Shown: piece after piece, positions 8,801 through 16,415 of the stretch
Numbering within the stretch: position 1 is the stretch's first letter
Layout of the letters: each line of letters opens with the position of its first letter
NCBI RefSeq assembly: GCF_030687145.1
Contig: NZ_CP117460.1
Location: forward strand, 3,410,001 to 3,474,000
Length of the DNA: 64,000 nucleotides
DNA from: Pseudomonas sp. FP1742
GTDB lineage: Bacteria > Pseudomonadota > Gammaproteobacteria > Pseudomonadales > Pseudomonadaceae
Direction: 5' to 3'
Notes under the pieces: model-generated
Seen by the model: the letters and a program-made list of their open reading frames with translations, nothing else
Databases searched by the model: none
Told to the model about the DNA's origin: nothing
Translations under genes and position numbers: made by a program

Positions 8801-11275
8801 CGAGCCCAGCGGTTCGTCGTCCGGTGTGGCAATCTTTTTCCATTGCGCTTCGGGACGCGGTTTCGCCTCGCTGGCCTGCCAGTCTTCCTTGTCCAGCTGG
8901 AAGGCTTCACCTTGATCGTTCAGGGCGAACAGGTCCGAATGCTGGTCCAGCGCCAGGGACTTGATCGAGCCATTCAGGCCCTCGGTGGTCAGCTCGGTCA
9001 GCGGGCCTTTTTTGTGGTGGGCGGTGAGTTTGCCGGTGTCGTCCAGGGCCACGAAGTGCTCCGGGTTGACCATGGCGAAGCTGGTGATGGTGCGCCCCTC
9101 CAGCCCGGCGATCGCGCTGCCGGCGCTCACTTGGGTGGTTTGGGTCGCCTGGGACAGCGCATAGTCACGACCGAAGGATTGCGCTGCCGGGGCCTGGCTC
9201 ACGTCGAGCTTTTTCAGCGTGCCGTTCTGGAGCATGTAAGCCCGGCTGTCGAGGCCGATGCTCAGGTGGCTGACGTCCTTGATCTCGGTATGCCCCCAGG
9301 CACGGGTGGCCGCGTCCCAGCGTTGGACCTGCTGATTGTCCAGACCGACTTTGCCGAGACGGCCCAGGTCGAAGGTGTTGCTCGGGGTCGGTGTGACCCC
9401 GGGCAGGCCGCGGGTGTTGTTCAGGACCATGGCGTCGGTCAGGTTCCAGCCAGGCTTGAGCGAGCCGCTGGCGGTATCGACCGGCAGAGTATGGGTATGA
9501 CCGGCCGGATCCTTGACCAGCGCATGCACCTTGCCCTGGTCGTCACTGATCAACGCCTGGGCCTGGTGGGTCACGCCCAGCTTGACGTCCGGGTGCGTGA
9601 TTGCCTGCTCTGGCGTCAGCGGCAGTTCGCTGCGGTCGCCGCCCAATTGCTGGCGGTCGACATGGTACAGCCGGCCCTGGGTGTCGCTGAGCAACAGCGC
9701 GTCCTTGGTCAGGGCGATGCTGCTGGCGTCCGCGTCATCGGCGAGTTTCACGTCGATGCTGGCGGTGAGCGCCGTGACTGGAGTGGTGGTCAGATCGAGC
9801 AGCCCGAGGCTCTGTTTATCGTCCTTGACCTGGAGCAAGGCGGCTTCACCCTCACGGCTGACGGAGAAGGCCTTGATGTTATTGGCAGGATAGTGCCGAA
9901 TATCTTGCGAACTCAGGTCGACCACCGCATCGGCGGTCAGGCCGTAGGTCTTGCCATCGCCCTGGGTGCTCAGGGCGCTGAAGGTCTGCCCGGCCAGCTG
10001 CGGATGCGCTTGCCAGCCCTTGGTGGCCGCGTCGAAGCGATAGAGTTTGTCGTCATGCAGGCGCAGTTGCTGGCCGTTGTGGTCTTCGTGGACGCCGGTC
10101 AACTGGCTGAACTGGGCCTTGCCGGGCGCGTCGAGGATCTCCTTGCCGATTTGAGTGTTGTGCCCGTACAGACCCAGGCTGCCGTTCTGATTACGCAGTT
10201 GCGGGGCGGCGTCGGTGAAATCCTTGAGGAATTGGTGGGCGTCGCTGGTCTGGCTGCTGCGCAGCAAGGTGGTCGCGGTGTCGGACTGCTTGAGATGAAG
10301 CAGGTTGCCCTTGTTATCCAGCAGCACGTGTTCGTGGCTATTGGCCCCGGACTCGCTGTGCAGGGCGACGAATGAGTTGTCAGCGGTCTTGAGTTTCGAC
10401 TGGACGATGTCGGCCAGCGCTGGCGGGTCCATGCGCCCGACCTGCAACTGGCCCTCGCGGTCCAGGCTCAGGGGTCGTTTCGGGTCGTGGGTCCGCTCCA
10501 GCAGTTCGGTGCCATGGTTGAAGCGCCCGGCATGGCTGCGTGACAACTTGGGGCCCGGTTCATTGGCCAGCGGTCGTTCGCCGGTGGGTGCCAGTTGATC
10601 GCTGATCGAACGGCCGAAACCGTCGCCGCCCTGCAACCGTGCACCATCCCGGCGACTTTCCCTGAGCGCCGATTTGATCGCCTGTTCATCCTGCTCGGGG
10701 GTTTTGCCATCTTGCAGGCTGATGCCGTGCAGGTCGGTGTCTTCGCCGACTTCCTCGATCTCGCTGACGGTAGTGGCCGGGCTCTGTGAAGGGCTGGTCT
10801 TTTTATCGGCAGCGCTCTGTTCACCTTTCGCTGCCAGTTTGTTCGAGGCTTGCGGCTCTTCTTCTGCACTCCCTGATGTCGAGGGCTCATCGTTCGCCGG
10901 GCCCTGTGTCACTGGTTTTTTACCGTCCAGTTTCTCCTGCTGGCGCGCGCGCTCAAGCTGCGCGCCTAAGGAGTTGCGGCTGGCGGGTCTGGGGGCGGCG
11001 GGCGTGGCCATGGCTGGCGCTGGGGTTGCTGCGGCAGCGGTTGTGGTGGTGCCAGACGCCGCTGCCGAAGCATTGGGGCGGCTGCCTGAGGGGGTGCCGA
11101 TATGCAGGAGTTTGCCGAGCTTTTTCCTGAAGCGTTTGCCGATGCTGCCCAGTGAGTGGGAGCTGCGCTGGGTCGGTTGTTCCGCTCGCTGATGAAATTC
11201 GCTGCTGCCGCCGGTTCGCTGTGCGGCATCCACGGAACTCGAACTGGACACCTGACCAAGGGGGGATAGCTTCAT
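5816..11275 (-). CDS. avrE: AvrE/DspE/RopE-family type III effector
   Basis: At 1,819 residues this has the size and architecture of AvrE-family effectors. The N-terminus is Ser/Thr/Ala/Pro-rich and disordered (about 1-270) and suits a type III secretion signal. A long beta-propeller-like region follows, then a helical region and the conserved C-terminus. Three W-x-x-x-E motifs are visible (W660-E664, W799-E803, W854-E858), a motif noted in this family. AvrE homologues act at host membranes, reported as channel-forming, and promote water soaking. The upstream region has only a degenerate hrp box (11349-11376). The gene lies tail to tail with a second AvrE-family gene at the window start. A decayed sugar-operon leader abuts its 3' end. 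No frameshift is seen. The symbol is given as the family name. Confidence 0.93.
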   Translation of the reverse strand: MKLSPLGQVSSSSSVDAAQRTGGSSEFHQRAEQPTQRSSHSLGSIGKRFRKKLGKLLHIGTPSGSRPNASAAASGTTTTAAAATPAPAMATPAAPRPASRNSLGAQLERARQQEKLDGKKPVTQGPANDEPSTSGSAEEEPQASNKLAAKGEQSAADKKTSPSQSPATTVSEIEEVGEDTDLHGISLQDGKTPEQDEQAIKSALRESRRDGARLQGGDGFGRSISDQLAPTGERPLANEPGPKLSRSHAGRFNHGTELLERTHDPKRPLSLDREGQLQVGRMDPPALADIVQSKLKTADNSFVALHSESGANSHEHVLLDNKGNLLHLKQSDTATTLLRSSQTSDAHQFLKDFTDAAPQLRNQNGSLGLYGHNTQIGKEILDAPGKAQFSQLTGVHEDHNGQQLRLHDDKLYRFDAATKGWQAHPQLAGQTFSALSTQGDGKTYGLTADAVVDLSSQDIRHYPANNIKAFSVSREGEAALLQVKDDKQSLGLLDLTTTPVTALTASIDVKLADDADASSIALTKDALLLSDTQGRLYHVDRQQLGGDRSELPLTPEQAITHPDVKLGVTHQAQALISDDQGKVHALVKDPAGHTHTLPVDTASGSLKPGWNLTDAMVLNNTRGLPGVTPTPSNTFDLGRLGKVGLDNQQVQRWDAATRAWGHTEIKDVSHLSIGLDSRAYMLQNGTLKKLDVSQAPAAQSFGRDYALSQATQTTQVSAGSAIAGLEGRTITSFAMVNPEHFVALDDTGKLTAHHKKGPLTELTTEGLNGSIKSLALDQHSDLFALNDQGEAFQLDKEDWQASEAKPRPEAQWKKIATPDDEPLGSLRTGDDQQLNATLLHGDDKPLARQNNHDWKAVEPSESKDVLGDLHGRLHDGVKTRRIPGTGLTARFTASALGRGGMETQNRVSTKEFITAHVFKPTLEMPRWVKATGDSLVHTAKGRDGLNEVYQAEGKVIKKLEAIADANTPLPATGEDLKSRIARLDLGPEGKELVEQLEGFRSELENHARKSTVHLGQSKGLLNEHGEFNPPSKRTALSMGMSDVARKLNINSSDHNLMQELQGALKKIGPSEENPTGELLGKLEEKGMKISHQKEEIPLGRRRNPSDDLALTKARLALDVVALKDLSDLVDKIENEQKQAQAQTPPHPSQPAESPRMRTAQIMEYRDGLLQLRDVQYEEHPVKQVTDMGFRGHASLESTYDGLKAFIKGFSKTDHATSSNLRAATGSTTQKELAGTLKSALKQLDHGDDEISIQRSYGASLSTPFVGLIGKPFGPFPNGGVGAARTYTMGALRDKEGIVVYMTRDGALSGTAGVGAGRDILSKLTHKEANNKPIGNDRELQPGVRMDAGLSATATSTLSNGLQFKIANEDIDQFVDHLIDGKITPMELMKSGFSHEVQRAKRFNVDVNLTAGVDGRVGVGLSTADSTPLNAAARVMGGANVSVNLLNYSDYSMKSTSDKATVSESGMNRPRFLNKATASAFLRAQVAGGRTIAPPAPAPGSGAKAPLPGGLGTASTPELIGSMSVESKTSKMVNFKFEEAQPLKEEDIVKVSDTLKSAFKDKAAQKELARLSEQSKAPELAADPAKAIESHLEGLDKHFANKQPENDDQYAALRALTKAGHRHVAAKEHHNQLAGAMFESAYTNLSRLDEKTLLTQLASGLNPNHVVSNAERIGEFMEKDPKLKALIGHLQSTNGTVARVRHELKDKAADTVDIGSRNGTITHSDLTTMLGNRDNTRIQSIMVLHGVTQPESFSTPTPLISAASSSSLTLTKTLGKINFLYGADESMPKGYTLDGDIARTRTSEKQLLKELKDADLHLKS

Positions 11276-11348
11276 GTTTGTCTTCCTTAATTTTTATCCG
11301 TCAGCGCGGACAAGCCCCATCCTGGAGCGGTATTAGCGTTCAGCTCTA

Positions 11349-11376
11349 TAAGTGACAGTTCAGCCAAGCCAGTTCC
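11349..11376 (-). promoter_or_regulatory. Degenerate hrp box upstream of the AvrE-type gene
   Basis: The minus strand reads GGAACT-N15-TCACTTA, two mismatches from consensus, about 74 bases before the ATG at 11275. It is the only candidate in the 570-base gap. Confidence 0.45.
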
Positions 11377-11846
11377 ATAAAGACCTTAAAAAATGTTGTG
11401 TCACTCCCGAGTGAGGTCTTTTGGTCATACGTTAAGGTAAGAAAATGCTTGCTATAGCTATCCAGAAACATCTGCCCGGCAGTACCGGACAGAATATCGA
11501 TAGCAGCGTTTGAACATATCGGTGAAGTGCTCTCCATAATCAGTGGCCCAAACCGACGGCAGAACGAGATCGCGTTCTTAATCGGTAGAGGCAAAGGGAT
11601 TCCGCCCCTCACTATCAACTAATTCTGCAGAGAGTCTGATCTTAAGTGTTCTATCTGTAGATATAGCACTGTCAGAATTTGGAAGGGACGGAAGAACGAC
11701 TATCGCCTTGGTTTCTGTATTGGAAACATCTGAGACTGCCCAGCGGCATTGCCCCCTCGCCATACCCGCTATAACTGCCAGGCTCAGGCGCTCGTCGAGA
11801 AGGTAACGAACTTCCAAAACAAGGCACTGGGCAATTTTCGGGTCGA
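11377..11846. other. Intergenic stretch without an assignable gene
   Basis: Between the AvrE promoter area and the hopF stop there are only short frames on the minus strand (for example 11578-11817, TTG start, 79 codons), without a ribosome-binding site or a family I recognise. The stretch may hold decayed effector or insertion remnants. Confidence 0.4.
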
Positions 11847-12463
11847 CTAGTCGTTAATAATTTGCGCTCGCACCTTTTTATTTTTCGGCAATGTAACAAT
11901 CAGCGCATTAGCAGTAATGCCATTGGAAGCAACAGATGAGACATCCTTATACACCTTGCCCCCCTTGTCCAAAAAGTCGCCAAGCCTCATCTTAACCGCC
12001 ACATGGTTCCTGGTCGAGTAACCCCGCACCGCGCTACGTGCTTGCGAGCCGACCATTACATTTAAAGACGGATCTTTCAAATCCGATGCATGCATTTGCC
12101 GCGGTAAATAGGCGTGTGCTTCACCCGGGGCAGCTCCGATGTACCGTGCGTTTGGGTTCGCTTGTAACTCTTCATGCAAAGCGATCCTTGCGCATGACTC
12201 AGGATTACCGGCCAGCTTTCCACCTTGCACATACTTTTTGTCCGTCGTTCGATAAAGCGGAGTATCTACGTTTAAGCCAAACCTTCGCATTGGATCGTGG
12301 ATCTCAAGAAATCGCTCCCGTTCTGCAGAGGGGAGCTGATGGACAGACGTGAGAACATGACCACCACCGATGTGAACCCCCCCCCAGAACCTGAAGGTTG
12401 CCTTGGGCTAACCGGTGGGCTATATACGTTGTGGGAACTCGTTGTTCCGCAAATATTCCCCAT
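11847..12463 (-). pseudogene. hopF: HopF-family (AvrPphF ORF2-like) effector, frameshifted at a nine-G tract
   Basis: The first frame starts MGNICGTTSSHNVYSPP, the typical HopF N-terminus with Gly2 and Cys5 for host acylation. It reads through a run of nine G (12377-12385) and then stops at about 12272. A different frame, entered just after the G run, continues VHIGGGHVLTSVHQL, IHDPMRRFGLNVD, LYRTTDKKYV, SLNVMVGSQAR, VKMRLGDFL, GGKVYKD and ALIVTLPK, all lining up with HopF2/AvrPphF ORF2 as I remember it. One extra G (or two fewer) would restore a single ~205-residue protein. The residues I recall as needed for the ADP-ribosyltransferase-like activity (Arg in LYRTTD, Asp in VYKD) are kept. The ATG at 12463 is preferred over 12469 for its spacing from GAGG. 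It lies 11 bases after shcF. Confidence 0.85.
12377..12385. repeat. Nine-base C/G homopolymer inside hopF
   Basis: On the coding strand this is nine consecutive G at codons 29-31 of hopF. It is exactly where the reading frame breaks, so it is either a slippage (phase-variation) site or a sequencing length error. Confidence 0.85.
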
Positions 12464-12474
12464 ACTCATCTACC

Positions 12475-12873
12475 TCACTGTACAAAACTATAAGTTTTTT
12501 TAATATTGCTGCCGACACTTAGAAGATCTTCAAAAACCCTACGCATCTCGACATTATTCACTTCAATCAGAGGAACTCGAGCATGTAGAACCCCGACTCC
12601 ATCTTTACCCAAGCCTAATGTGAAAAACGGCTTTCTGAAGCTAAAACCATTCAGGCTTAACAAATCAATCAGAATCTCACTAGTCACCTTCTTAAGCGCA
12701 CCAAGCTCAGCAACAAAATATATCCATCTAAATTTGTCTTGATACACCTTTATAGAAATTCCGCTTTCGAATTGGAAGCAATAGACCTCATCTTCATGCT
12801 GCTTGCTCGGCAAGCTAGACATACTATAGTCTCTAACCAACCCCTCAATCAGAAGATCAAATGCATTTTTCAT
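12475..12873 (-). CDS. shcF: ShcF, CesT-family chaperone for the HopF effector
   Basis: The 132-residue protein lines up with AvrPphF ORF1/ShcF: MKNAFDLLIEGL at the start, EDEVYCFQFESGISIKVYQD, KFRWIYFVAELG, a LLSLNGFSFRKPFFTLGLG core, VGVLHARVPLI and a VEMRRVFEDLL C-terminal helix. ShcF binds its cognate HopF effector for stability and secretion. The start at 12873 has GAGG eight bases before it and lies 25 bases after a perfect hrp box. The hopF frame starts 11 bases downstream, so they form the usual two-gene shcF-hopF operon. The gene is markedly AT-richer than its neighbours, consistent with recent acquisition. It is intact even though the effector frame is broken. Confidence 0.9.
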   Translation of the reverse strand: MKNAFDLLIEGLVRDYSMSSLPSKQHEDEVYCFQFESGISIKVYQDKFRWIYFVAELGALKKVTSEILIDLLSLNGFSFRKPFFTLGLGKDGVGVLHARVPLIEVNNVEMRRVFEDLLSVGSNIKKTYSFVQ

Positions 12874-12898
12874 AGCACACCTCAATAAAATACGCTGC

Positions 12899-12927
12899 TA
12901 AGTGGTCGATCAAGCTAAAATGGTTCC
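12899..12927 (-). promoter_or_regulatory. hrp box of the shcF-hopF operon
   Basis: The minus strand reads GGAACC-N16-CCACTTA, a full consensus match, 25 bases before the shcF ATG. Confidence 0.9.
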
Positions 12928-12981
12928 ATCTATTTTGTGGAACACCGTCTCTGCAGTTGGAGTATTTTTAATACAGGAACA

Positions 12982-13293
12982 ATGACAAGCATCAGCGATA
13001 TACCCGCCTGTTGCTCGAAGCAGTACAGCGAAACGACTCGTTCGCAATACTCATATGTGGTTAAACAGGGCTTTTGGCATCCACCACAGGAAGGGAATCA
13101 GGTGGAGTGGGGAATCAGATCGATCTGTAGCGCGTCGCCATCAGGCTTGATCATGACGACAGAAAACGCTCCCAAAAAGGAAGGAAGGTATTATGTCGCG
13201 CATAAGAACGCCGATTTGTTAGATGTGTTTGCTCGCACGAACATCATCAATCAAAGCGGCGTTCTTGTACCTGTGTTGCCCGGGATTCCGTGA
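12982..13293 (+). CDS. Orphan hypothetical protein
   Basis: This frame codes for 103 residues (a GTG at 12937 would give 118). I do not recognise it. The start at 12982 has only a weak AGGA three bases away. The protein has Cys9-Cys10, an aromatic segment (YSYVVKQGFWHPP, VEWGIRSIC) and a GRYYVAHKNADLLDVFAR helix, with no signal peptide. It is oppositely oriented to hopF/shcF and hrpV, lies between them, and is AT-rich like shcF-hopF. No hrp box precedes it. It could be a small cargo gene, an effector fragment or a chance frame. Confidence 0.4.
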   Translation: MTSISDIPACCSKQYSETTRSQYSYVVKQGFWHPPQEGNQVEWGIRSICSASPSGLIMTTENAPKKEGRYYVAHKNADLLDVFARTNIINQSGVLVPVLPGIP

Positions 13294-13306
13294 AGGACCA
13301 AAATAA

Positions 13307-13379
13307 TGGCATTCGGTTCCTTCTGGAACCGAGCCAGATTCAGTGTTTCAGACCCGCCAGTTCCAACACCTGAGCCAGG
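13307..13379. repeat. Direct repeat, right copy (hrpV 3' end and flank)
   Basis: This is the partner of 5031-5103 in the same orientation. It includes the hrpV stop and a GGTTCC-TTCT-GGAACC palindrome in the 3' flank (13315-13330), which may act as a weak terminator for the hrpC-type operon. The hrp box of the left copy is not present here. Confidence 0.72.
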
Positions 13380-13693
13380 AATTGCTCCAGTGCATCGCTG
13401 GAGCGCTGCTCGCAGGGCAGCGCATGCCAGATAACGAATGTATGCTGGCTATCAAGGCAAATATAATAACCATCGAAGGTTTCTACATCTTCAAAGCGGC
13501 GCTTCAACGTATCGGAAAAAAGGTTCGGTCGTTGCGCACTGTGCCGAATATTCAAGGCAATGCCCCAACCGACACCCTCCTCACGAAAGACAAGTTCTAT
13601 ACCGGGAGCCCATTGCCAGACACTGGCTCGTCCATCACCGACATGGGTAATGAAACTGTGTTGATCGGCACTTCGGATAATCACATCATTCAT
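13340..13693 (-). CDS. hrpV: HrpV, regulator of the Hrp system
   Basis: The gene occupies the hrpV position at the end of the hrpF-hrpG-hrcC-hrpT-hrpV operon and encodes 117 residues, the usual HrpV size. In P. syringae HrpV binds the enhancer-binding protein HrpS and holds it inactive until HrpG titrates HrpV away. The start at 13693 (MNDVIIRSADQHSF) was chosen because it overlaps the hrpT stop by eight bases (ATGAATGA); longer starts would run through hrpT. No membrane or export signal is seen. A 12-codon relic of its C-terminus lies at 5064-5102. Assignment rests mainly on operon position and length, with moderate remembered sequence similarity. Confidence 0.8.
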   Translation of the reverse strand: MNDVIIRSADQHSFITHVGDGRASVWQWAPGIELVFREEGVGWGIALNIRHSAQRPNLFSDTLKRRFEDVETFDGYYICLDSQHTFVIWHALPCEQRSSDALEQFLAQVLELAGLKH

Positions 13694-13883
13694 GCAGCAA
13701 CACTCTACTGTAATCACTCTGTCCGTTGCGTAAAGCCGGTGACCACCAAACACTCAACTGCTGCTCATTAGACACGGGGCTTGCACAGTCAGACGAATGG
13801 CAGTTCGTTGTACCTATAGAGGAACACCCACTCAAAAGCAACTGACTCCCGATCAACAAAAAAGAAAAATAGTTAACTTTCAT
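13686..13883 (-). CDS. hrpT: HrpT, outer-membrane lipoprotein (secretin pilotin-like)
   Basis: The 65-residue protein has a lipoprotein signal peptide ending in the lipobox Leu-Ser-Gly-Cys20, followed by a short periplasmic part with two Cys. HrpT is the small lipoprotein encoded after hrcC that helps the secretin reach or assemble in the outer membrane. GGGAT lies 6-7 bases before the ATG. It is 119 bases after hrcC and overlaps hrpV by eight bases. Size, lipobox and order all agree with hrpT. Confidence 0.85.
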   Translation of the reverse strand: MKVNYFSFLLIGSQLLLSGCSSIGTTNCHSSDCASPVSNEQQLSVWWSPALRNGQSDYSRVLLHE

Positions 13884-14002
13884 ACTTATATCCCTTTACT
13901 TTCATCGCTCCTGCCACCCGCAATAGTAAGACTAATTATTGAAGCACCTGGACAGGCAACAACATGGAATCATGATTAATTAATCAACTTAATTATCTTT
14001 CT

Positions 14003-16012
14003 TCACAACGGCAATAATGACACTCTAGATGGTATTCTCGGCACACCAGAAACTGCAACAGGACGCAAGGCAATAAAAACTTCAGCAGACTCCCCGGGCT
14101 GCAACAAGGTATGCGGCCAGACCGTCACAGCAAGCGTCTGCGGCCCGGCACAGGATTGCTCTTCGAACTGAAGCGGCCGCTTGCCGATGTTGCGCACCAC
14201 ACCCACGGCAACACTGTAGTCGACTCCCGCGAACCACTGCCTCTTTTCAGGTCTGAATGCCAGGGGCTGATCGCTGACCTTGCAAAGATCCCGTACCTCC
14301 GCGCCAGAAGACAAGGCGTTGACCCCGGCGGGAATGCGCCCCTTGACCAACTCACCCAAGGCATTGGCCAGCTTGTCGCGCAGCTGGGCGTCCTTACCCG
14401 GCGATCTGGTGTGCGCCAGCGCCGCCGCCAACTGGGGTTTGTTCTCCGCTGCCAGGTAACGTGCCGGGTCCACTTGGTCGCCAATCAGCCTCGGGGTCAG
14501 GATGAACAGCCGCTCGCGTCGTGAGTTTTCCCGGCGTTTGGAGGAAAACAACGACCCCACCAGCGGCAGATCGCTCAGCAGTGGAACCTTGTCCTCATGA
14601 TCGCCGCTTTCATCGACATGGAAGCCGCCGATGACCAGCGATCGATTCTCACTGATGACCGTCTGAGTACTGACACTGCTGCGTTTGATCCCTGGCGTGG
14701 TGCTGTTGGCGTTCTGTTCGATCTGACCATCTTCGATGTCGATGATCAACTGAAAGCGGTTCTGCGCGCCATTGGGTATGGTTCGCGGAATCACCTGCAA
14801 ACTGGTGCCGGCGGTGACTGGTTGAATGTTCGCCACCCGCTCACCGGTGGCCGTGATATACACGGTCCGGCTGAAATCGATCACCGCCGGCTGGTTTTCC
14901 AGCGTCAGTACTGACGGATTGGCGATCACCGACGCCACACCCTGACCTTCCAGGGCCTGTATGTCGGCAAAGAAACGCTTGAAGTCGCTGATAAAGAGCG
15001 TCGACGTACCACCGGTCAACAAGGAACTGCCGAAACTGACTGCTCCTGCCTGGGCGTTCCAGCGCGACTCCAGACGCGATAACTGGGTGCGATCGATATC
15101 CAGAATCACCGCATCGATCTCCACCAGATTGCGTGAAACATCCAGCTGCTCGACCAGCTTCTCATAGACACTGTACTTCTGCGGGTCGTCATAAATCAGC
15201 AGCGCATTGTTACGCGAGTCAGCCACCACCTTTTTGTTGGACTTCCTTGCGGATGTGCCGACGGATCGAGGTTTGATCGTATCTCGCCCGCTCGCCAGGG
15301 TCTGAATTTTCTCCCGGGCCATGTCTGCCAGGCCTTGGTAGGCTTGTATGCTGTCTTGAAAACCCACCGGCGAAACAGGTATGCGTCGGCTGTCGAGCAG
15401 ACCGTTAAGCATATTGGCCACGCCTGGAATCACCAGAGTCTGGTCGCGATAACGAACTTCCCGATCGTCCACCGAGGCATACCGCAAAGGGAACATCATA
15501 ACCTGCTGTTTCTCTTCAGGCTTGACCTTCTCTTTGCTGAAGCCGCGGATAAATTCGACGTAACTCGAGGGGCCGCTGACCAGTACCACGCCTTCGTCAG
15601 GCAGCTCTCCCCAGCCGAAGCGTTTATCCAGCAAACCGATATCCGTCAGGGCCTGCTTCAAGTCGGGTGCAGCATCGGCGGAAATCTCCAGGCGCTGAGA
15701 AACCTGTTCGGCCTGAGGGCTCACATACAGCTTGCCGTTATAGAGAAACCACTGGAACTGATGCTCCAGCGCCAGCCGGTTGAGAAACTCTTCGGCATTG
15801 GCTGAACGTATCTTTGCGTTCACCACACCGTTAACCCCATGCATGCTCAACTTGACCCCGTACGACTCAGCGAAGTCGGCAAGCACTGTCGACAAGGGTG
15901 TTTCAACCGCTTCGTAGGCGTAGGCCGACTGGCGCCAGTCCTCCGGGACTCCCGCCATCGCCGGTAGCGCCAGGGCAGCCAGCAGGGATAACCAGCAAAG
16001 TCGCTTAAACAT
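14003..16012 (-). CDS. hrcC: HrcC (SctC), type III secretion outer-membrane secretin
   Basis: The 669-residue protein starts with a clear signal peptide (cleavage after about ALPAMA, residue 20). The N-domains follow (TVLADFAESYGVKLSM, KLYVSPQAEQVSQRLEI, VLVSGPSSYVEFI, FPLRYASVDDREV), with NNALLIYD and LVEIDAVILDID. The secretin core has VIANPSVLTLENQPAVIDF, RTIPNGAQNRFQLIIDIEDG and SLVIGGFHVDESGDHEDKVPLLSDLPLVGSLFS, a strong secretin signature. It forms the outer-membrane ring through which the Hrp pilus passes. The ATG overlaps the hrpG stop by eight bases (ATGTTTAA). The C-terminal ~100 residues contain LQPGESAEVFI, a short extra beta region seen in Hrp secretins. Confidence 0.96.
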   Translation of the reverse strand: MFKRLCWLSLLAALALPAMAGVPEDWRQSAYAYEAVETPLSTVLADFAESYGVKLSMHGVNGVVNAKIRSANAEEFLNRLALEHQFQWFLYNGKLYVSPQAEQVSQRLEISADAAPDLKQALTDIGLLDKRFGWGELPDEGVVLVSGPSSYVEFIRGFSKEKVKPEEKQQVMMFPLRYASVDDREVRYRDQTLVIPGVANMLNGLLDSRRIPVSPVGFQDSIQAYQGLADMAREKIQTLASGRDTIKPRSVGTSARKSNKKVVADSRNNALLIYDDPQKYSVYEKLVEQLDVSRNLVEIDAVILDIDRTQLSRLESRWNAQAGAVSFGSSLLTGGTSTLFISDFKRFFADIQALEGQGVASVIANPSVLTLENQPAVIDFSRTVYITATGERVANIQPVTAGTSLQVIPRTIPNGAQNRFQLIIDIEDGQIEQNANSTTPGIKRSSVSTQTVISENRSLVIGGFHVDESGDHEDKVPLLSDLPLVGSLFSSKRRENSRRERLFILTPRLIGDQVDPARYLAAENKPQLAAALAHTRSPGKDAQLRDKLANALGELVKGRIPAGVNALSSGAEVRDLCKVSDQPLAFRPEKRQWFAGVDYSVAVGVVRNIGKRPLQFEEQSCAGPQTLAVTVWPHTLLQPGESAEVFIALRPVAVSGVPRIPSRVSLLPL

Positions 16013-16415
16013 AAGGTCTTCCCATCAAGGTAGGTCGGTCCGGGCGTCGAGTCGCCGCAGGGGCTTGCGCGAGCAACGCTTGCCAGACATCGCGCTGATT
16101 GGCCAATGACTCCAGTGCACGGATGATGGCCGAGCTGTCATCGCTCATCAGGCGTTGCAAAAGACACAGTCGACGTTCCTGGGGATCGAGCGCCAATGCA
16201 CCGACAAAGCGTCCAAGGCTGGGACCGCAAAGACGCAGTGCAGCCTCAAGCGAAGTATCGTCGCCACGCCACACCGTGCTGAGCATCGCGCAGCACAACA
16301 CCCCTCCTCCGCGTCGCTGCAAAGACATCCGGGAGCTATCGACCGCCAGGCTCAGCGAATGCTCACCACTGTCCAGCCAACGCTCGACAGTCAGACTGAG
16401 CTCAGCGGATTTCAT
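16005..16415 (-). CDS. hrpG: HrpG, CesT-like partner of HrpV
   Basis: The 136-residue protein sits between hrpF and hrcC, exactly the hrpG position. Its pattern is that of small CesT-like proteins: an N-terminal helix, beta strands around HSLSLAVDSSRMSLQRRGGGVLCCAML, then a helix with LGRFVGALALDPQERRLCLLQRL. In P. syringae HrpG binds HrpV and thereby frees HrpS, coupling secretion status to hrp expression. Its start overlaps hrpF by 14 bases and its stop overlaps hrcC by 8, indicating tight translational coupling. Confidence 0.85.
   Translation of the reverse strand: MKSAELSLTVERWLDSGEHSLSLAVDSSRMSLQRRGGGVLCCAMLSTVWRGDDTSLEAALRLCGPSLGRFVGALALDPQERRLCLLQRLMSDDSSAIIRALESLANQRDVWQALLAQAPAATRRPDRPTLMGRPYV

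Noticed and set aside
8465..10375. 636-codon open frame on the plus strand
   Set aside because: It lies wholly antisense to the AvrE-type effector, whose protein has clear family features; the frame follows from high GC third positions.
13302..13330. Possible hrp box at the right repeat copy
   Set aside because: GGAACC is present on the minus strand, but the second half is GTCC instead of CCAC, and no gene starts at a suitable distance downstream.
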